DNA of 64,000 nt, taken from the NCBI GenBank assembly GCA_037445555.1, contig JBBIKG010000002.1, positions 62,001 to 126,000 of the forward strand, given 5' to 3'. Under the pieces are notes generated by a model, which saw nothing but the letters and a program-made list of their open reading frames with translations, made no database searches and was not told the DNA's origin. The DNA comes from JAAYJT01 sp037445555. Its GTDB lineage: Bacteria > Bacteroidota > Bacteroidia > Bacteroidales > JAAYJT01. This document shows, piece after piece, positions 44,847-53,807 of this stretch. A program made the translations under genes and the position numbers. Position 1 is the stretch's first letter. Each line of letters begins with the position of its first letter.

Positions 44847-46976
44847 ATGTTTTCAGGTAGCCGCATGATTTTCATTGGCCTGAAGTATCGCATAATAAAA
44901 CTTTTTATGATGCTGATGGCTATTATCACGCCATTTACTTTTCTGCAAGCACAACAGCCTATCATTACACCCGAAGAACCCGAATACATTCAGCAAGCCA
45001 TCGAACAACAGGCTGAAACACAGGAAGAAGAGATAGATTTTACAGATATCTTGGTTGAGCTGGAGTACCTGTTGCAAAACCCTATCCAGATTAACACAGC
45101 CACATTTGATGAAGTAAAACAGCTTTTCTTCCTCAACGAAATTCAAATCACCAATCTTCTAGAATATCGAAACCTCTACGGTGCAATTCTCAGCGTATAT
45201 GAACTTGCCTACATCGACGGATTTGACAGGGATGTGATTGCGATGGTGGAACCTTTTCTTGCATTCGGCAAAAACCTGCCTGCCCGCCCCTTGACCACCC
45301 GTGCCCTCCTGCGTTACGGAACGAATCAGCTGTTTGTTCGCTACCAGCAGGTGATCGAGCAACAAAAAGGATTTCTGCCGATCAGCGATTCGTTGCTTTC
45401 CCTGAATCCAAACCAACGTTATCTTGGAAGCCCGTTCAGATTGCACTTGCGTTATTCGTTCAACAATAAAAACCGCATCCGGTGGGGCTTTACGGCCGAG
45501 AAAGATCCCGGGGAGGAATTGTTCAGGGGCAACCAGCCCTATGGGTTTGACTTTTATAGTGGTTATTTCTACTACAAGAGCAACAAATGGTTACGCGATG
45601 TGGCTTTAGGGGATTTTCACCTTCAGATAGGACAAGGACTTACTTTATGGACGACACCCGCCTTCGGTAAAACAGCCGATGTTTCAGGAATCAGAAAAAT
45701 ATCAAGAGGTATAAAACCAAGCACCTCGGTAAATGAAAATCAGTTTTTGAGGGGTGGCGCTATTACGATAGGCATGAAGAGGCTCACCTTGACAACATTC
45801 GGATCATATAAAAACATTGACGCTACTGTGAGACAGACCGACACCATGGACTCAGACTATTTTGAAGTGAGCGCACTGCAGGTTTCAGGGTATCACCGCA
45901 CACATTCCGAGCTGCTGAACCGAAGGTCACTCAGTGAGTCCGTATTTGGTGGAAGAGTGCAATGGGTGGGATCGCGCCTACAGGTAGGAGGCACCTACTA
46001 CCAGATGCACTTTAGCCAGAATATAAACCCGCGCCAACAACTCTACAATTACTATACTTTTAGAGGCAAAACAAACCAAGTTATAGGGGCTGACTGGCTT
46101 TACCTTTTCCGCAAGAGCCAGCTATTTGGCGAAGTAGCTCGTAGCCATTCAGGAGGACTGGGAATACTGGCGGGTGCTACGGCCAACCCTTCATTGCGGC
46201 TTACGCTGAGCGCTGTCTATCGTCGTTTCGACCGTAATTTCCATAATTTTTACGCTGCACCAATGGCTGAGTCCAGCTTTGGAAGCGGAGAAGAAGGATT
46301 CTATCTGGGGACCATATTCCTTGCTTCCCCGAGGCTCACGTTTAAGGGATATGCTGATTTTTTCCGTTTTAGCTGGCTTCGTTACCGCGTCGATGCTCCA
46401 TCAAGGGGGCAGGAGTACTCAGGCGAGCTGGATTACCGTATCTCACGTTTGGCAAGTGTTGCGGTCAGGTACAGATCGAAACAGCGCGAGTCAAACCTGG
46501 CCTTGACTGATAAATTCAATGCTATACTCCCCGTGCAGAGACAAAATTTGCGAATTCATTTTCAGTACCAGCCCCTGAAAACCCTGGCATTGCGAAACCG
46601 CATGGAATGGATATGGAATACCAGCAATGCCAGCGTAAGCAAGCAGGGCTATCTCATGTATCAGGATGTGATATGGAAACCTCAAAGCGCGCTGTCATTC
46701 ACCGCTCGTTATGCCATTTTTGACACCGACACCTACGATGAGCGCATTTATGCCTACGAAAATGACGTATTATACGCCTTCAGTGTTCCGGCATATTACT
46801 ACAAGGGCAGCAGAGCTTACCTTTTAGTGCGCTGGCAAACCCTCCGTAATCTCGATGCTTGGCTAAAGATCAGCCAAACGTGGTACTCCAATAGAACAAT
46901 AATTGGCAGTGGACTTGACGAAATCACTGGAAATACCAAAAGCGAGGTAAAACTTCAACTCAGGTACAAGTTCTAA
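44847..46976 (+). CDS. helix-hairpin-helix plus outer-membrane beta-barrel protein
   Basis: 709 residues. A signal segment (about 20-36, ending FLQAQ) is followed by an acidic linker, then a ComEA-like helix-hairpin-helix unit at about 78-125 (INTATFDEVKQLFFL, QITNLLEYRNLYG), and a barrel of about 550 residues ending KLQLRYKF. HHH units usually bind DNA backbone without sequence preference; here one is exported and fused to a probable outer-membrane barrel. Function is unknown. Starts at 44847 or 44865 are both possible. It follows the PorV-like gene by 7 nt. Confidence 0.75.
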   Translation: MFSGSRMIFIGLKYRIIKLFMMLMAIITPFTFLQAQQPIITPEEPEYIQQAIEQQAETQEEEIDFTDILVELEYLLQNPIQINTATFDEVKQLFFLNEIQITNLLEYRNLYGAILSVYELAYIDGFDRDVIAMVEPFLAFGKNLPARPLTTRALLRYGTNQLFVRYQQVIEQQKGFLPISDSLLSLNPNQRYLGSPFRLHLRYSFNNKNRIRWGFTAEKDPGEELFRGNQPYGFDFYSGYFYYKSNKWLRDVALGDFHLQIGQGLTLWTTPAFGKTADVSGIRKISRGIKPSTSVNENQFLRGGAITIGMKRLTLTTFGSYKNIDATVRQTDTMDSDYFEVSALQVSGYHRTHSELLNRRSLSESVFGGRVQWVGSRLQVGGTYYQMHFSQNINPRQQLYNYYTFRGKTNQVIGADWLYLFRKSQLFGEVARSHSGGLGILAGATANPSLRLTLSAVYRRFDRNFHNFYAAPMAESSFGSGEEGFYLGTIFLASPRLTFKGYADFFRFSWLRYRVDAPSRGQEYSGELDYRISRLASVAVRYRSKQRESNLALTDKFNAILPVQRQNLRIHFQYQPLKTLALRNRMEWIWNTSNASVSKQGYLMYQDVIWKPQSALSFTARYAIFDTDTYDERIYAYENDVLYAFSVPAYYYKGSRAYLLVRWQTLRNLDAWLKISQTWYSNRTIIGSGLDEITGNTKSEVKLQLRYKF

Positions 46977-47056
46977 AGTTCTATTTCTTCCTCCTACCAA
47001 ATCAGACTGGAAGCATTGGCATCTCACGAGTTCCTGCCTCATTTCCCTGATTCGCA

Positions 47057-48670
47057 TCAGGCAGTATACAAGAACCGTTTGATGCTTTTCTTTGGCGTCT
47101 TCTCGAATTCCTCCGGATGCAGCTTCATCCCGGCAATCATCATATAATTCGGAAGGTCCTTGTTTACTTCTTTTCGATAATTTTCCAGGATGGTTGTAAG
47201 TAGTTCGTCACTGATGTGATTCTTTTGCATTGCTTCCTTGTCGGGCACAATCAGGGCGATCAGTTTCTTGTTGTTTTCGACCACAAGCGACTCAAGGATG
47301 TAGTCAAGAGTATTAAGCTTTCCCTCGATCTCTTCAGGGAAGATATTTTGTCCCGACGGCCCAAGGATCATATTTTTGCTTCGGCCCTTAATGTAAATAT
47401 AGTTATCCTTGTCTATATGACCAAGGTCACCGGTATGGAGCCAGCCCTCGTCATCAAGTGCTGCCCTGGTGGCCTCCGGATTGCGATAGTATCCGGGCAT
47501 GACATTCTCTCCGCGGACAAGAATTTCGCCCTCCACCGAGAATGGATCAGGAGAGTCGATGGTGACCTCCATGGTATCGACAATTTTCCCGGCAGAACCA
47601 AGCCGTGCTTTGTCCCAGTTAGCATAGCTGATCAGCGGTCCGCATTCGGTCATTCCATAGCCAATTGAAAACGGAAACCCTATCTTTTTGAAAAACACTT
47701 CCACCTCCGGATTAAGCGCAGCTCCGCCGATTACTACCTCATGGAAATTACCTCCGAACGAATCAACGAGTTTTTGTCGGATTTTTTTGTGAATCACGTT
47801 TTTTAATCCCGGAATCCGAAGGATGATTTTCATCGCCGGTTTATGGATTACTGGCAAAATCTGTTTTTTATAGATTTTTTCAATTACAAGCGGTACGGAT
47901 AACACCAGTCGCGGCCTTATTTCCTTGAATGCCCCAAGCACAACTGCCGGGGCCGGCACTTTGGTTAGAAATGTAATATGACAGCCTAATGTGAACGGCC
48001 ATAGAAACTCAAAGGCACACCCATAGGCATGAGCCAGTGGCAGAAACGAAACGATGGAATCGCCAGGTTCCAGCGGCATATTGTTATTTGCATATACTAT
48101 GTTGGCTGCAAGGTTGTTATGCGATATCATCACGCCTTTTGTATTTCCTGTGGTGCCGCTTGTATAGCTTATCACAGCCAGTTTTTCGTTGCCGACTACG
48201 GGCAGTTTGAATGAATCACGGGCTACAGCTACGGGCATCATATTTAAATCGGAATGCCCGGCAATTACAGTAAAATCCGTCAGCGATACCACGTTCTTCA
48301 GATCGCGCATCTCCTTCAAGTCGAGCGGCTCAAACAGGCTTTCAGCCACAAAAAGTAGCTTACTCTCTGAATGATTGATAATATGATGTACGTCTTTTGC
48401 CTTGAAGTCAGGTAGTATGGGCACGATCACCGCACCATAGCTTATGGTTGCCAGGTAGGCTATTCCCCAAGTGCTCGAATTGCGTCCCAGCAGGCTGACT
48501 TTATCGCCAGGGGCAATACCGGCTGCTTCAAACAATTGATGTAGGTAGATAATCTTTTCTGCCACCTGGGCATAAGAATATCCTTCGCCCTTGTAATCTG
48601 TAAAGGCATTGATTTCCCAATTCTTGGTGAGGCTGTTTTCAATAAATCGTACCAGGTTTTCTTTCATCAT
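47057..48670 (-). CDS. AMP-dependent long-chain fatty acid CoA ligase
   Basis: 537 residues of the adenylate-forming family: YTSGTTGNTKG (169-179), then GYGMTECGP, GWLHTGDLGHID and KGRSKNMILGPSGQNIFPEE. It catalyses acyl-CoA formation through acyl-adenylate; the substrate is not fixed by sequence. It is shorter than the first acyl-CoA synthetase here and reads like the FACL group common in Bacteroidota. Its own promoter lies in the gap upstream. A CCTGAT...ATCAGG hairpin overlaps its stop codon but lacks a T-tract. Confidence 0.88.
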   Translation of the reverse strand: MMKENLVRFIENSLTKNWEINAFTDYKGEGYSYAQVAEKIIYLHQLFEAAGIAPGDKVSLLGRNSSTWGIAYLATISYGAVIVPILPDFKAKDVHHIINHSESKLLFVAESLFEPLDLKEMRDLKNVVSLTDFTVIAGHSDLNMMPVAVARDSFKLPVVGNEKLAVISYTSGTTGNTKGVMISHNNLAANIVYANNNMPLEPGDSIVSFLPLAHAYGCAFEFLWPFTLGCHITFLTKVPAPAVVLGAFKEIRPRLVLSVPLVIEKIYKKQILPVIHKPAMKIILRIPGLKNVIHKKIRQKLVDSFGGNFHEVVIGGAALNPEVEVFFKKIGFPFSIGYGMTECGPLISYANWDKARLGSAGKIVDTMEVTIDSPDPFSVEGEILVRGENVMPGYYRNPEATRAALDDEGWLHTGDLGHIDKDNYIYIKGRSKNMILGPSGQNIFPEEIEGKLNTLDYILESLVVENNKKLIALIVPDKEAMQKNHISDELLTTILENYRKEVNKDLPNYMMIAGMKLHPEEFEKTPKKSIKRFLYTA

Positions 48671-48970
48671 GGCCGTGTGTTTTGGCTATTAAACTTTGAT
48701 AGTATGCTGAATAATTCCGCTTTATGCAAAAATAGGATGTTATCATTGAATTGCAAGGCTTGAGTGAGGTTTGGCAAATAAAACATTACCACCATTTTTT
48801 CGACAAATCATGTACCTATTAGTTTTTTGAGTAACTGATGGGTTGCTGCGAATCATATTGTTAACAACTTCATGCCTGCGATTGTAAGTTAGTGTTGCAG
48901 CGTGTTATTTTTTTTAGTAGGTTTGCCTCCAAAAGATTAGCAAGATTTTCTAACCAAAAACACTATTACT
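48671..48970. promoter_or_regulatory. 300-nt divergent region with promoters in both directions
   Basis: No gene. Minus strand: TTG (48756-48754), 19 nt, TATTTTTG (48734-48727) serves the acyl-CoA ligase. Plus strand: TTG (48895-48897), 20 nt, TAGGTTTG (48918-48925) serves the peptide transporter. Both fit the consensus. A TTGTTAACAA palindrome lies at 48858-48867 between them. Confidence 0.7.
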
Positions 48971-50806
48971 ATGTTAAAACAACATCCGAAAGGATTATTG
49001 GTAGCGTTTTTCTCGAACATGGGTGAACGCTTCGGGTTTTATACCATGATGGCCATTTTGGTATTGTTCCTCCAAGCCAAATACGGGCTTAGTGAAAAAG
49101 ACGCCGGCGATTATTACAGTTGGTTCTATTTTGGTATCTACGCCCTTGCATTGGTTGGGGGGATTTTAGCCGATGTGACACGAAAATACAAAACAGTTAT
49201 TCTGTTTGGTATTATCATCATGTTTGCAGGATATGCCATGTTGGCCCTCCCGGGCAACGCCCTTGCCGTTTCACTGCTGGCCCTGCTGACCATCGCCCTG
49301 GGCAATGGTCTGTTCAAGGGTAACTTGCAGGCTGTAGTCGGACAAATGTATGACAATCCAGTGTACTCAAAGGTACGTGATTCAGCCTTCATGATTTTCT
49401 ACATGGGAATCAACATTGGCGCGTTCTTTGCTCCCTTTGCAGCTACCGGCGTACGAAACTGGTTCCTCCGCACACAAGGCTTTGAGCATGACGGCAGCTT
49501 GCCCGCCATGTGCCATGCCTTCAATAATGGAACTCTTCAGGACCTGAGCAAATTCCAGGAATTGGCTGATAAAGTTTCGGGTAAGGTGGTGGCCGATCTT
49601 GGCGCATTTGCAAATGAATACATTGGAGCTTTTTCGAGAGGCTACAACTACGCATTCGGAATAGCTGCCGGTGCTATGATTATCTCCCTGCTGGTGTACG
49701 TTTTCTTTAACAAACTGCTACCCACAGTCGAAAAAATCAAGAAAGCCGATAATGCCGGACAGCCCAAAGCATCTGCAAACCTAACCAGCTTCCTGCTTGG
49801 TGGAGGGTTGATGATTACTACCTCGGTCATATTCTACTTCCTGCTGCGCAACTCTGTTAAGGATGCGGCTGCACTGGGAGCCGCTGTAGGTTTGTTTATC
49901 GGGTTTGTAGCCATTATGCTTCAGATTTCCACCAAAGATGAACGCCCGAGGGTTGCCTCTCTAATCCTTGTATTCATCGTGGTCATCTTCTTCTGGATGT
50001 CATTCCATCAGAATGGACTTACACTTACGTTCTTTGCCCGCGACTACACGGTTAAAGAAGTGGGACCTTTTACCAATATCATGTTCAACCTTAATTCGAT
50101 TCTGGCGTTCATCGGTGCATTGGCCGGACTGGTGCTGGTTTTCAGGAAGAAGATGAGCGAGCGGCTGATTGGCGGTGCCATGTTCCTGGTTTTAGGTGCA
50201 GCCACTTGGTATCTGATCAGCGGTTACTCGTCTAGCAACCCAATTGCTCCCGAAATTTTCCAGTCATTCAATCCATTGTTCATTGTGGTGCTTACCTTCC
50301 CGGTGATGGGCGTGTTCACCTGGCTGCGAAACCGCAACCTGGAACCATCCACACCGAAAAAGATAGGTATCGGTATGATTATCGCTTCCATTGGATTTGT
50401 AATCCTTCTGTTTGCTTCGTTTAACCTGATCTCGCCACACGAATTGCAGTATGTTGATCAGGCTGGGCTTACCAAATACAACCCCGTACCCGACACATCC
50501 AGAGTTACGCCTTATTGGCTGATCAGTAGCTACCTCATTCTTACTATTGCAGAGCTGTTCCTCAGCCCAATGGGCTTGTCGTTTGTATCGAAAGTGGCTC
50601 CTCCCCGCTTCCAGGGTTTAATGCAGGGTGGCTGGCTTCTCGCCACAGCCATCGGTAACAAATTCCTGTTCATTGGCAGCAACTTCTGGGGCAAACTCGA
50701 CCTGTGGCAGCTTTGGCTCATTTTCATAATCTGCTGCGTACTTTCGGCTGTATTCGTGTTTGCCATCCTCAAACGACTTGAGTTGGCCACAGGATACAGG
50801 AAATAA
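48971..50806 (+). CDS. POT-family proton-coupled oligopeptide transporter
   Basis: Inner-membrane di/tripeptide importer of the PTR2/POT branch of the major facilitator superfamily. 611 residues with about 14 membrane helices. The N-terminal motif usually ExxERFxYY reads NMGERFGFY (16-24), so the first glutamate is replaced by Asn16. Further signatures include NGLFKGNLQAVVGQMYDNP and, near the end, PMGLSFVSKVAPPRFQGLM. It has a strong promoter before it and a terminator behind it. Confidence 0.88.
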   Translation: MLKQHPKGLLVAFFSNMGERFGFYTMMAILVLFLQAKYGLSEKDAGDYYSWFYFGIYALALVGGILADVTRKYKTVILFGIIIMFAGYAMLALPGNALAVSLLALLTIALGNGLFKGNLQAVVGQMYDNPVYSKVRDSAFMIFYMGINIGAFFAPFAATGVRNWFLRTQGFEHDGSLPAMCHAFNNGTLQDLSKFQELADKVSGKVVADLGAFANEYIGAFSRGYNYAFGIAAGAMIISLLVYVFFNKLLPTVEKIKKADNAGQPKASANLTSFLLGGGLMITTSVIFYFLLRNSVKDAAALGAAVGLFIGFVAIMLQISTKDERPRVASLILVFIVVIFFWMSFHQNGLTLTFFARDYTVKEVGPFTNIMFNLNSILAFIGALAGLVLVFRKKMSERLIGGAMFLVLGAATWYLISGYSSSNPIAPEIFQSFNPLFIVVLTFPVMGVFTWLRNRNLEPSTPKKIGIGMIIASIGFVILLFASFNLISPHELQYVDQAGLTKYNPVPDTSRVTPYWLISSYLILTIAELFLSPMGLSFVSKVAPPRFQGLMQGGWLLATAIGNKFLFIGSNFWGKLDLWQLWLIFIICCVLSAVFVFAILKRLELATGYRK

Positions 50807-50829
50807 TATTTCAGTAACTGTGGAATTTT

Positions 50830-50859
50830 GAGGCCGCCGACCGAGAGGTCGACGGCCTC
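50830..50859 (+). terminator. terminator after the peptide transporter
   Basis: GAGGCCG-C-CGACC (50830-50842) pairs with GGTCG-A-CGGCCTC (50847-50859), 12 base pairs with one mismatch and loop GAGA, followed by ATTCATTATTTTT. Confidence 0.8.
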
Positions 50860-50967
50860 ATTCATTATTTTTGCTCCTCTGATACAGGTAAGGATTAACA
50901 ACACTTCAACTCCATCCGATCAATACTTCCCCACTCAGCTCTCCTGCCCTGCTTATCACGAAACGCA

Positions 50968-51936
50968 ATGAAGTCTCCAGATAACCATACAAAAATGTAT
51001 GTGTGGGGTCACCACCGAAGGTTTAACTCATATGCCCAATACATCCGAAAAATATTTGGAGCGCGGGTACAAAAACTCTCTATCGACGCAGGGTTTAGCT
51101 GCCCTAACCGGGATGGAACAATTGGAACCGGGGGCTGCATTTTCTGCAACAGCGACGCCTTTAACCCCTCCTACTGCGCACCGGAAAAGGACATACGGCA
51201 ACAGCTCGATGAGGGAATTGATTTTCACCGGAAAAGATACCGGCGTAATCAGGGTTACCTAGCTTATTTCCAGGCATATTCGAACACTCATGCCCCTATC
51301 GAAACCTTGCGCACATTATACGAACAAGCTCTTGAACATCCGAGTGTTGTTGGTCTGATTATTGGCACGCGGCCAGACTGTGTGGACAGCCAGAAGCTGG
51401 ATTACCTTGCAGAACTCTCCCGGAGAACGTATGTTGCTATAGAATATGGAATCGAATCGTGTAATGATGACACGTTGCGTCTGATAAACCGCGGGCATAC
51501 GTTTAAACAATCGGTTTGGGCACTCGAGGAGAGTCAGAAAAGGGGGCTGACAACAGGTGCTCACATTATCCTTGGCCTGCCAGGTGAATCCAGGAAAATG
51601 ATGCTGGAGCAAACTTCCATCATCTCTGGCCTTCCTTTCACCACTCTAAAACTTCATCAATTCCAGGTAATAAGAAGTACTGCATTCGAACGTGTTTTCA
51701 ATGAACGTCCCGAAAACTATCCGTTGTTTGAACTACCTGAATACATTGACTTTGTTATTGATTACATTGAACGACTTAACCCACTGATAATCATCGAAAG
51801 GTTTACTGCCGAAGTGCCCCCAAGGTTTCTGGTAGCCCCGGACTGGGGTCTGGTACGGGCCGATCAAATACTGAATCTCATTGAAAAACACCTGGAGGAA
51901 AGAAATACATGGCAGGGAAGACTTTACGCACTATAA
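50968..51936 (+). CDS. TIGR01212-family radical SAM protein (YhcC-like)
   Basis: 322 residues. The cluster motif is atypical of standard radical SAM proteins: Cys45, Cys57 and Cys60 in CPNRDGTIGTGGCIFC, which defines the TIGR01212/YhcC group. GLITGTRPDCVD-like and GHILGLPGES segments form the SAM barrel. The reaction is unknown. It is followed by the YjjG-like gene 14 nt later. Confidence 0.88.
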   Translation: MKSPDNHTKMYVWGHHRRFNSYAQYIRKIFGARVQKLSIDAGFSCPNRDGTIGTGGCIFCNSDAFNPSYCAPEKDIRQQLDEGIDFHRKRYRRNQGYLAYFQAYSNTHAPIETLRTLYEQALEHPSVVGLIIGTRPDCVDSQKLDYLAELSRRTYVAIEYGIESCNDDTLRLINRGHTFKQSVWALEESQKRGLTTGAHIILGLPGESRKMMLEQTSIISGLPFTTLKLHQFQVIRSTAFERVFNERPENYPLFELPEYIDFVIDYIERLNPLIIIERFTAEVPPRFLVAPDWGLVRADQILNLIEKHLEERNTWQGRLYAL

Positions 51937-51950
51937 TCGAAGCTTACCGA

Positions 51951-52652
51951 ATGAACAAACCGAAATATACACATATATTTTTTGATCTAGATCATACCCT
52001 CTGGGATTTTGACGCAAACACCCGTAGGACTTTCGACGACATCCTTTGTGAACTGCAGCTTTACCGAAAAGGTATTCCTGATATAGAAGCATATATGACA
52101 ATCTACGCTGTGCATAACAAGCAACTCTGGAGTGAGTATAAAGCTGGCAACATCGAAAAAGAGTTTCTAAGTTATAGGAGGTTTGAGCTTACCCTTGCAG
52201 ATTTTGGAATACGAGACACGGTTATGGCAAAGGTAATTGCGGAGAAGTATATTCAACAAAGCCCACTAAAAACTTCGCTCATTCCGGGTTCGATGGAGGT
52301 GCTTGGATACCTCGTAAACCGCTACCGGCTTGGGCTTATTACCAACGGATTCAACGAAATCCAGTTTGTTAAAATCGAGAAAGCCGGACTCAAGCGGTTC
52401 TTTGAGTGGGTCATTACCTCAGAGGAGGCGGGCGTGAAGAAACCAGATCCGGGAATATTCAGGTATGCTCTGGAGCAAGCAAGGGTAACCCCTGAGCTTT
52501 GTCTGTATGTGGGTGACGAACCCGAGACGGATGTGGAGGGCGCACGCGAAGCAGGCATTGATCAGGTGCTTTTCTGCCCTGACTGCGATGACAAACACCA
52601 CAAAGCCACCTACGTCATCAGGCGACTAACTGAGCTTCTGGATTTGTTATAA
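51951..52652 (+). CDS. YjjG-like HAD nucleotidase
   Basis: 233 residues from the ATG at 51951. HAD motif I FDLDHTLWDF (Asp12, Asp14), motif II ITNGF, motif III with Lys in EEAGVKKPDP, motif IV GDEPETDVEGA. The length, the helical cap and the DHTLWDF motif fit the YjjG group that dephosphorylates non-canonical pyrimidine nucleotides. The exact substrate is an inference. It overlaps in frame space with, but starts after, the radical SAM gene. Confidence 0.85.
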   Translation: MNKPKYTHIFFDLDHTLWDFDANTRRTFDDILCELQLYRKGIPDIEAYMTIYAVHNKQLWSEYKAGNIEKEFLSYRRFELTLADFGIRDTVMAKVIAEKYIQQSPLKTSLIPGSMEVLGYLVNRYRLGLITNGFNEIQFVKIEKAGLKRFFEWVITSEEAGVKKPDPGIFRYALEQARVTPELCLYVGDEPETDVEGAREAGIDQVLFCPDCDDKHHKATYVIRRLTELLDLL

Positions 52653-52681
52653 AAAAACCCGGCACTGATTGTCAGGCCGGG
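52651..52681 (-). terminator. terminator of the small Cys-rich gene
   Basis: CCCGGC (52658-52663) and GCCGGG (52676-52681) form the base of a stem that continues with CTGA/TCAG after a one-base bulge. On the minus strand a run of seven T (52657-52651) follows directly, a textbook terminator for the gene at 52705-52989; it may also stop the converging YjjG transcript. Confidence 0.85.
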
Positions 52682-52704
52682 CTAGTGGTTTTGAAAGCAC
52701 ACTG

Positions 52705-52989
52705 TTACTTTTTAGGAACCGGAGCGGTTTCAGCTGGTTTTGCAGCAGCTTTTGACGAGCATCCGCCACAAGTCTTTGCAGCAGCCGATTTGCAGTCGGC
52801 TTTTTCGCTTTCCTTACCAGCGCAATCAGTTTTTACCTTGGCGTCGGTGCAGGTAGCTGATGTTTTGGTTTCAGCAACTTTTTCAACCTTGGCAGTCTTT
52901 GCGTCTACCTTTGGGGACTGTGCATAAGCGGTGCTAACAAAAGCAACCAGCGCAACGATAGAGAATAATAATGCAATCTGTTTTTTCAT
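52705..52989 (-). CDS. small exported Lys/Ala/Cys-rich protein
   Basis: 94 residues: signal peptide to Ala23 (MKKQIALLFSIVALVAFVST, then AYA|Q), then a low-complexity mature chain of Lys, Ala, Thr and Glu with five cysteines (47, 56, 66, 74, 77), the last two as CGGC. No known domain is visible. The separate promoter-like TACTTTTG (53034-53027, minus) and strong terminator suggest a monocistronic, well-expressed mRNA. A metal-binding or redox role is possible but unproven. Confidence 0.7.
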   Translation of the reverse strand: MKKQIALLFSIVALVAFVSTAYAQSPKVDAKTAKVEKVAETKTSATCTDAKVKTDCAGKESEKADCKSAAAKTCGGCSSKAAAKPAETAPVPKK

Positions 52990-53086
52990 GTGTAAGGTGT
53001 TATGGTGTAAATAAATTTTTCCGAAACAAAAGTACGAATGTTTTCAAGGCCCGTACAGGGTAAATTTGTTAACGATTTGTTAAAAA

Positions 53087-53743
53087 TCAGTGAAGCCTGG
53101 CCAACTCTGTGATGCCACCTTTCACCGATTGATGCAACCTTACTTTGATGTTAACATCAACCGGCAAGAACACATCTACCCTTGACCCAAATTTTATGAT
53201 TCCCAGTTCCTGACCTTGGTCAACATGGCTGCCAATGGCATGATTAAATACGATCCGACGTGCAAAGGCACCCGCAATTTGCCTGACCATGACCGGCCCG
53301 TATTTTTCATGCCGGATAACAATGGTAGTGTGTTCATTTTCCTTGCTGGCTTTTGGTTGCCATGCAAAAAAATGTTTTCCTGGGTGATGCCTGAAAAACT
53401 CAACAACTCCGGCAACCGGACTGACATTTATATGCACATTGTGCACAGACATAAACACAGAGATCACTTTACGCCTGTCTTTGAAATATTCTTGTTCTTC
53501 AACCACTTCAATAGCTACAACCTTACCATCGGCTGCACTGATCACCTTGTCGTCTCCTTTGAGTGTCTTGCGTGCAGGTACCCTGAAAAATAAAATAGTA
53601 GCTGCGGTTATAAATAGCATTGCACTAATATTCAGCCACTGAATAAGGATGGGCTGAATAAAGACAATTGTCAACACAGCAATTAGCCCTGCAATTGCAA
53701 TTACCTTAAGTATGATCGATATTCCTTGTGAATGTATTCTCAT
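53087..53743 (-). CDS. psd: phosphatidylserine decarboxylase
   Basis: Makes phosphatidylethanolamine from phosphatidylserine in the inner membrane. 218 residues, the short archaeal-type form: two N-terminal membrane helices (about 8-52), DGKV (72-75), MSVHNVHINVSP (98-109) and the self-cleavage site FGSRVD, where Gly186-Ser187 is cut to yield the pyruvoyl group. It follows cdsA on the same strand, placing two steps of phospholipid synthesis together. Confidence 0.95.
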   Translation of the reverse strand: MRIHSQGISIILKVIAIAGLIAVLTIVFIQPILIQWLNISAMLFITAATILFFRVPARKTLKGDDKVISAADGKVVAIEVVEEQEYFKDRRKVISVFMSVHNVHINVSPVAGVVEFFRHHPGKHFFAWQPKASKENEHTTIVIRHEKYGPVMVRQIAGAFARRIVFNHAIGSHVDQGQELGIIKFGSRVDVFLPVDVNIKVRLHQSVKGGITELARLH

Positions 53744-53807
53744 CGGTCAGAGGTATGGGTTTAAATGAGGCAAAGTGGTAGTTATTCAGTTATCAGGTCT
53801 TGGTGAA

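Noticed and set aside
47046..47061. CCTGAT-TCGC-ATCAGG hairpin as terminator of the acyl-CoA ligase
   Set aside because: It overlaps the stop codon and has no T-tract on either strand.
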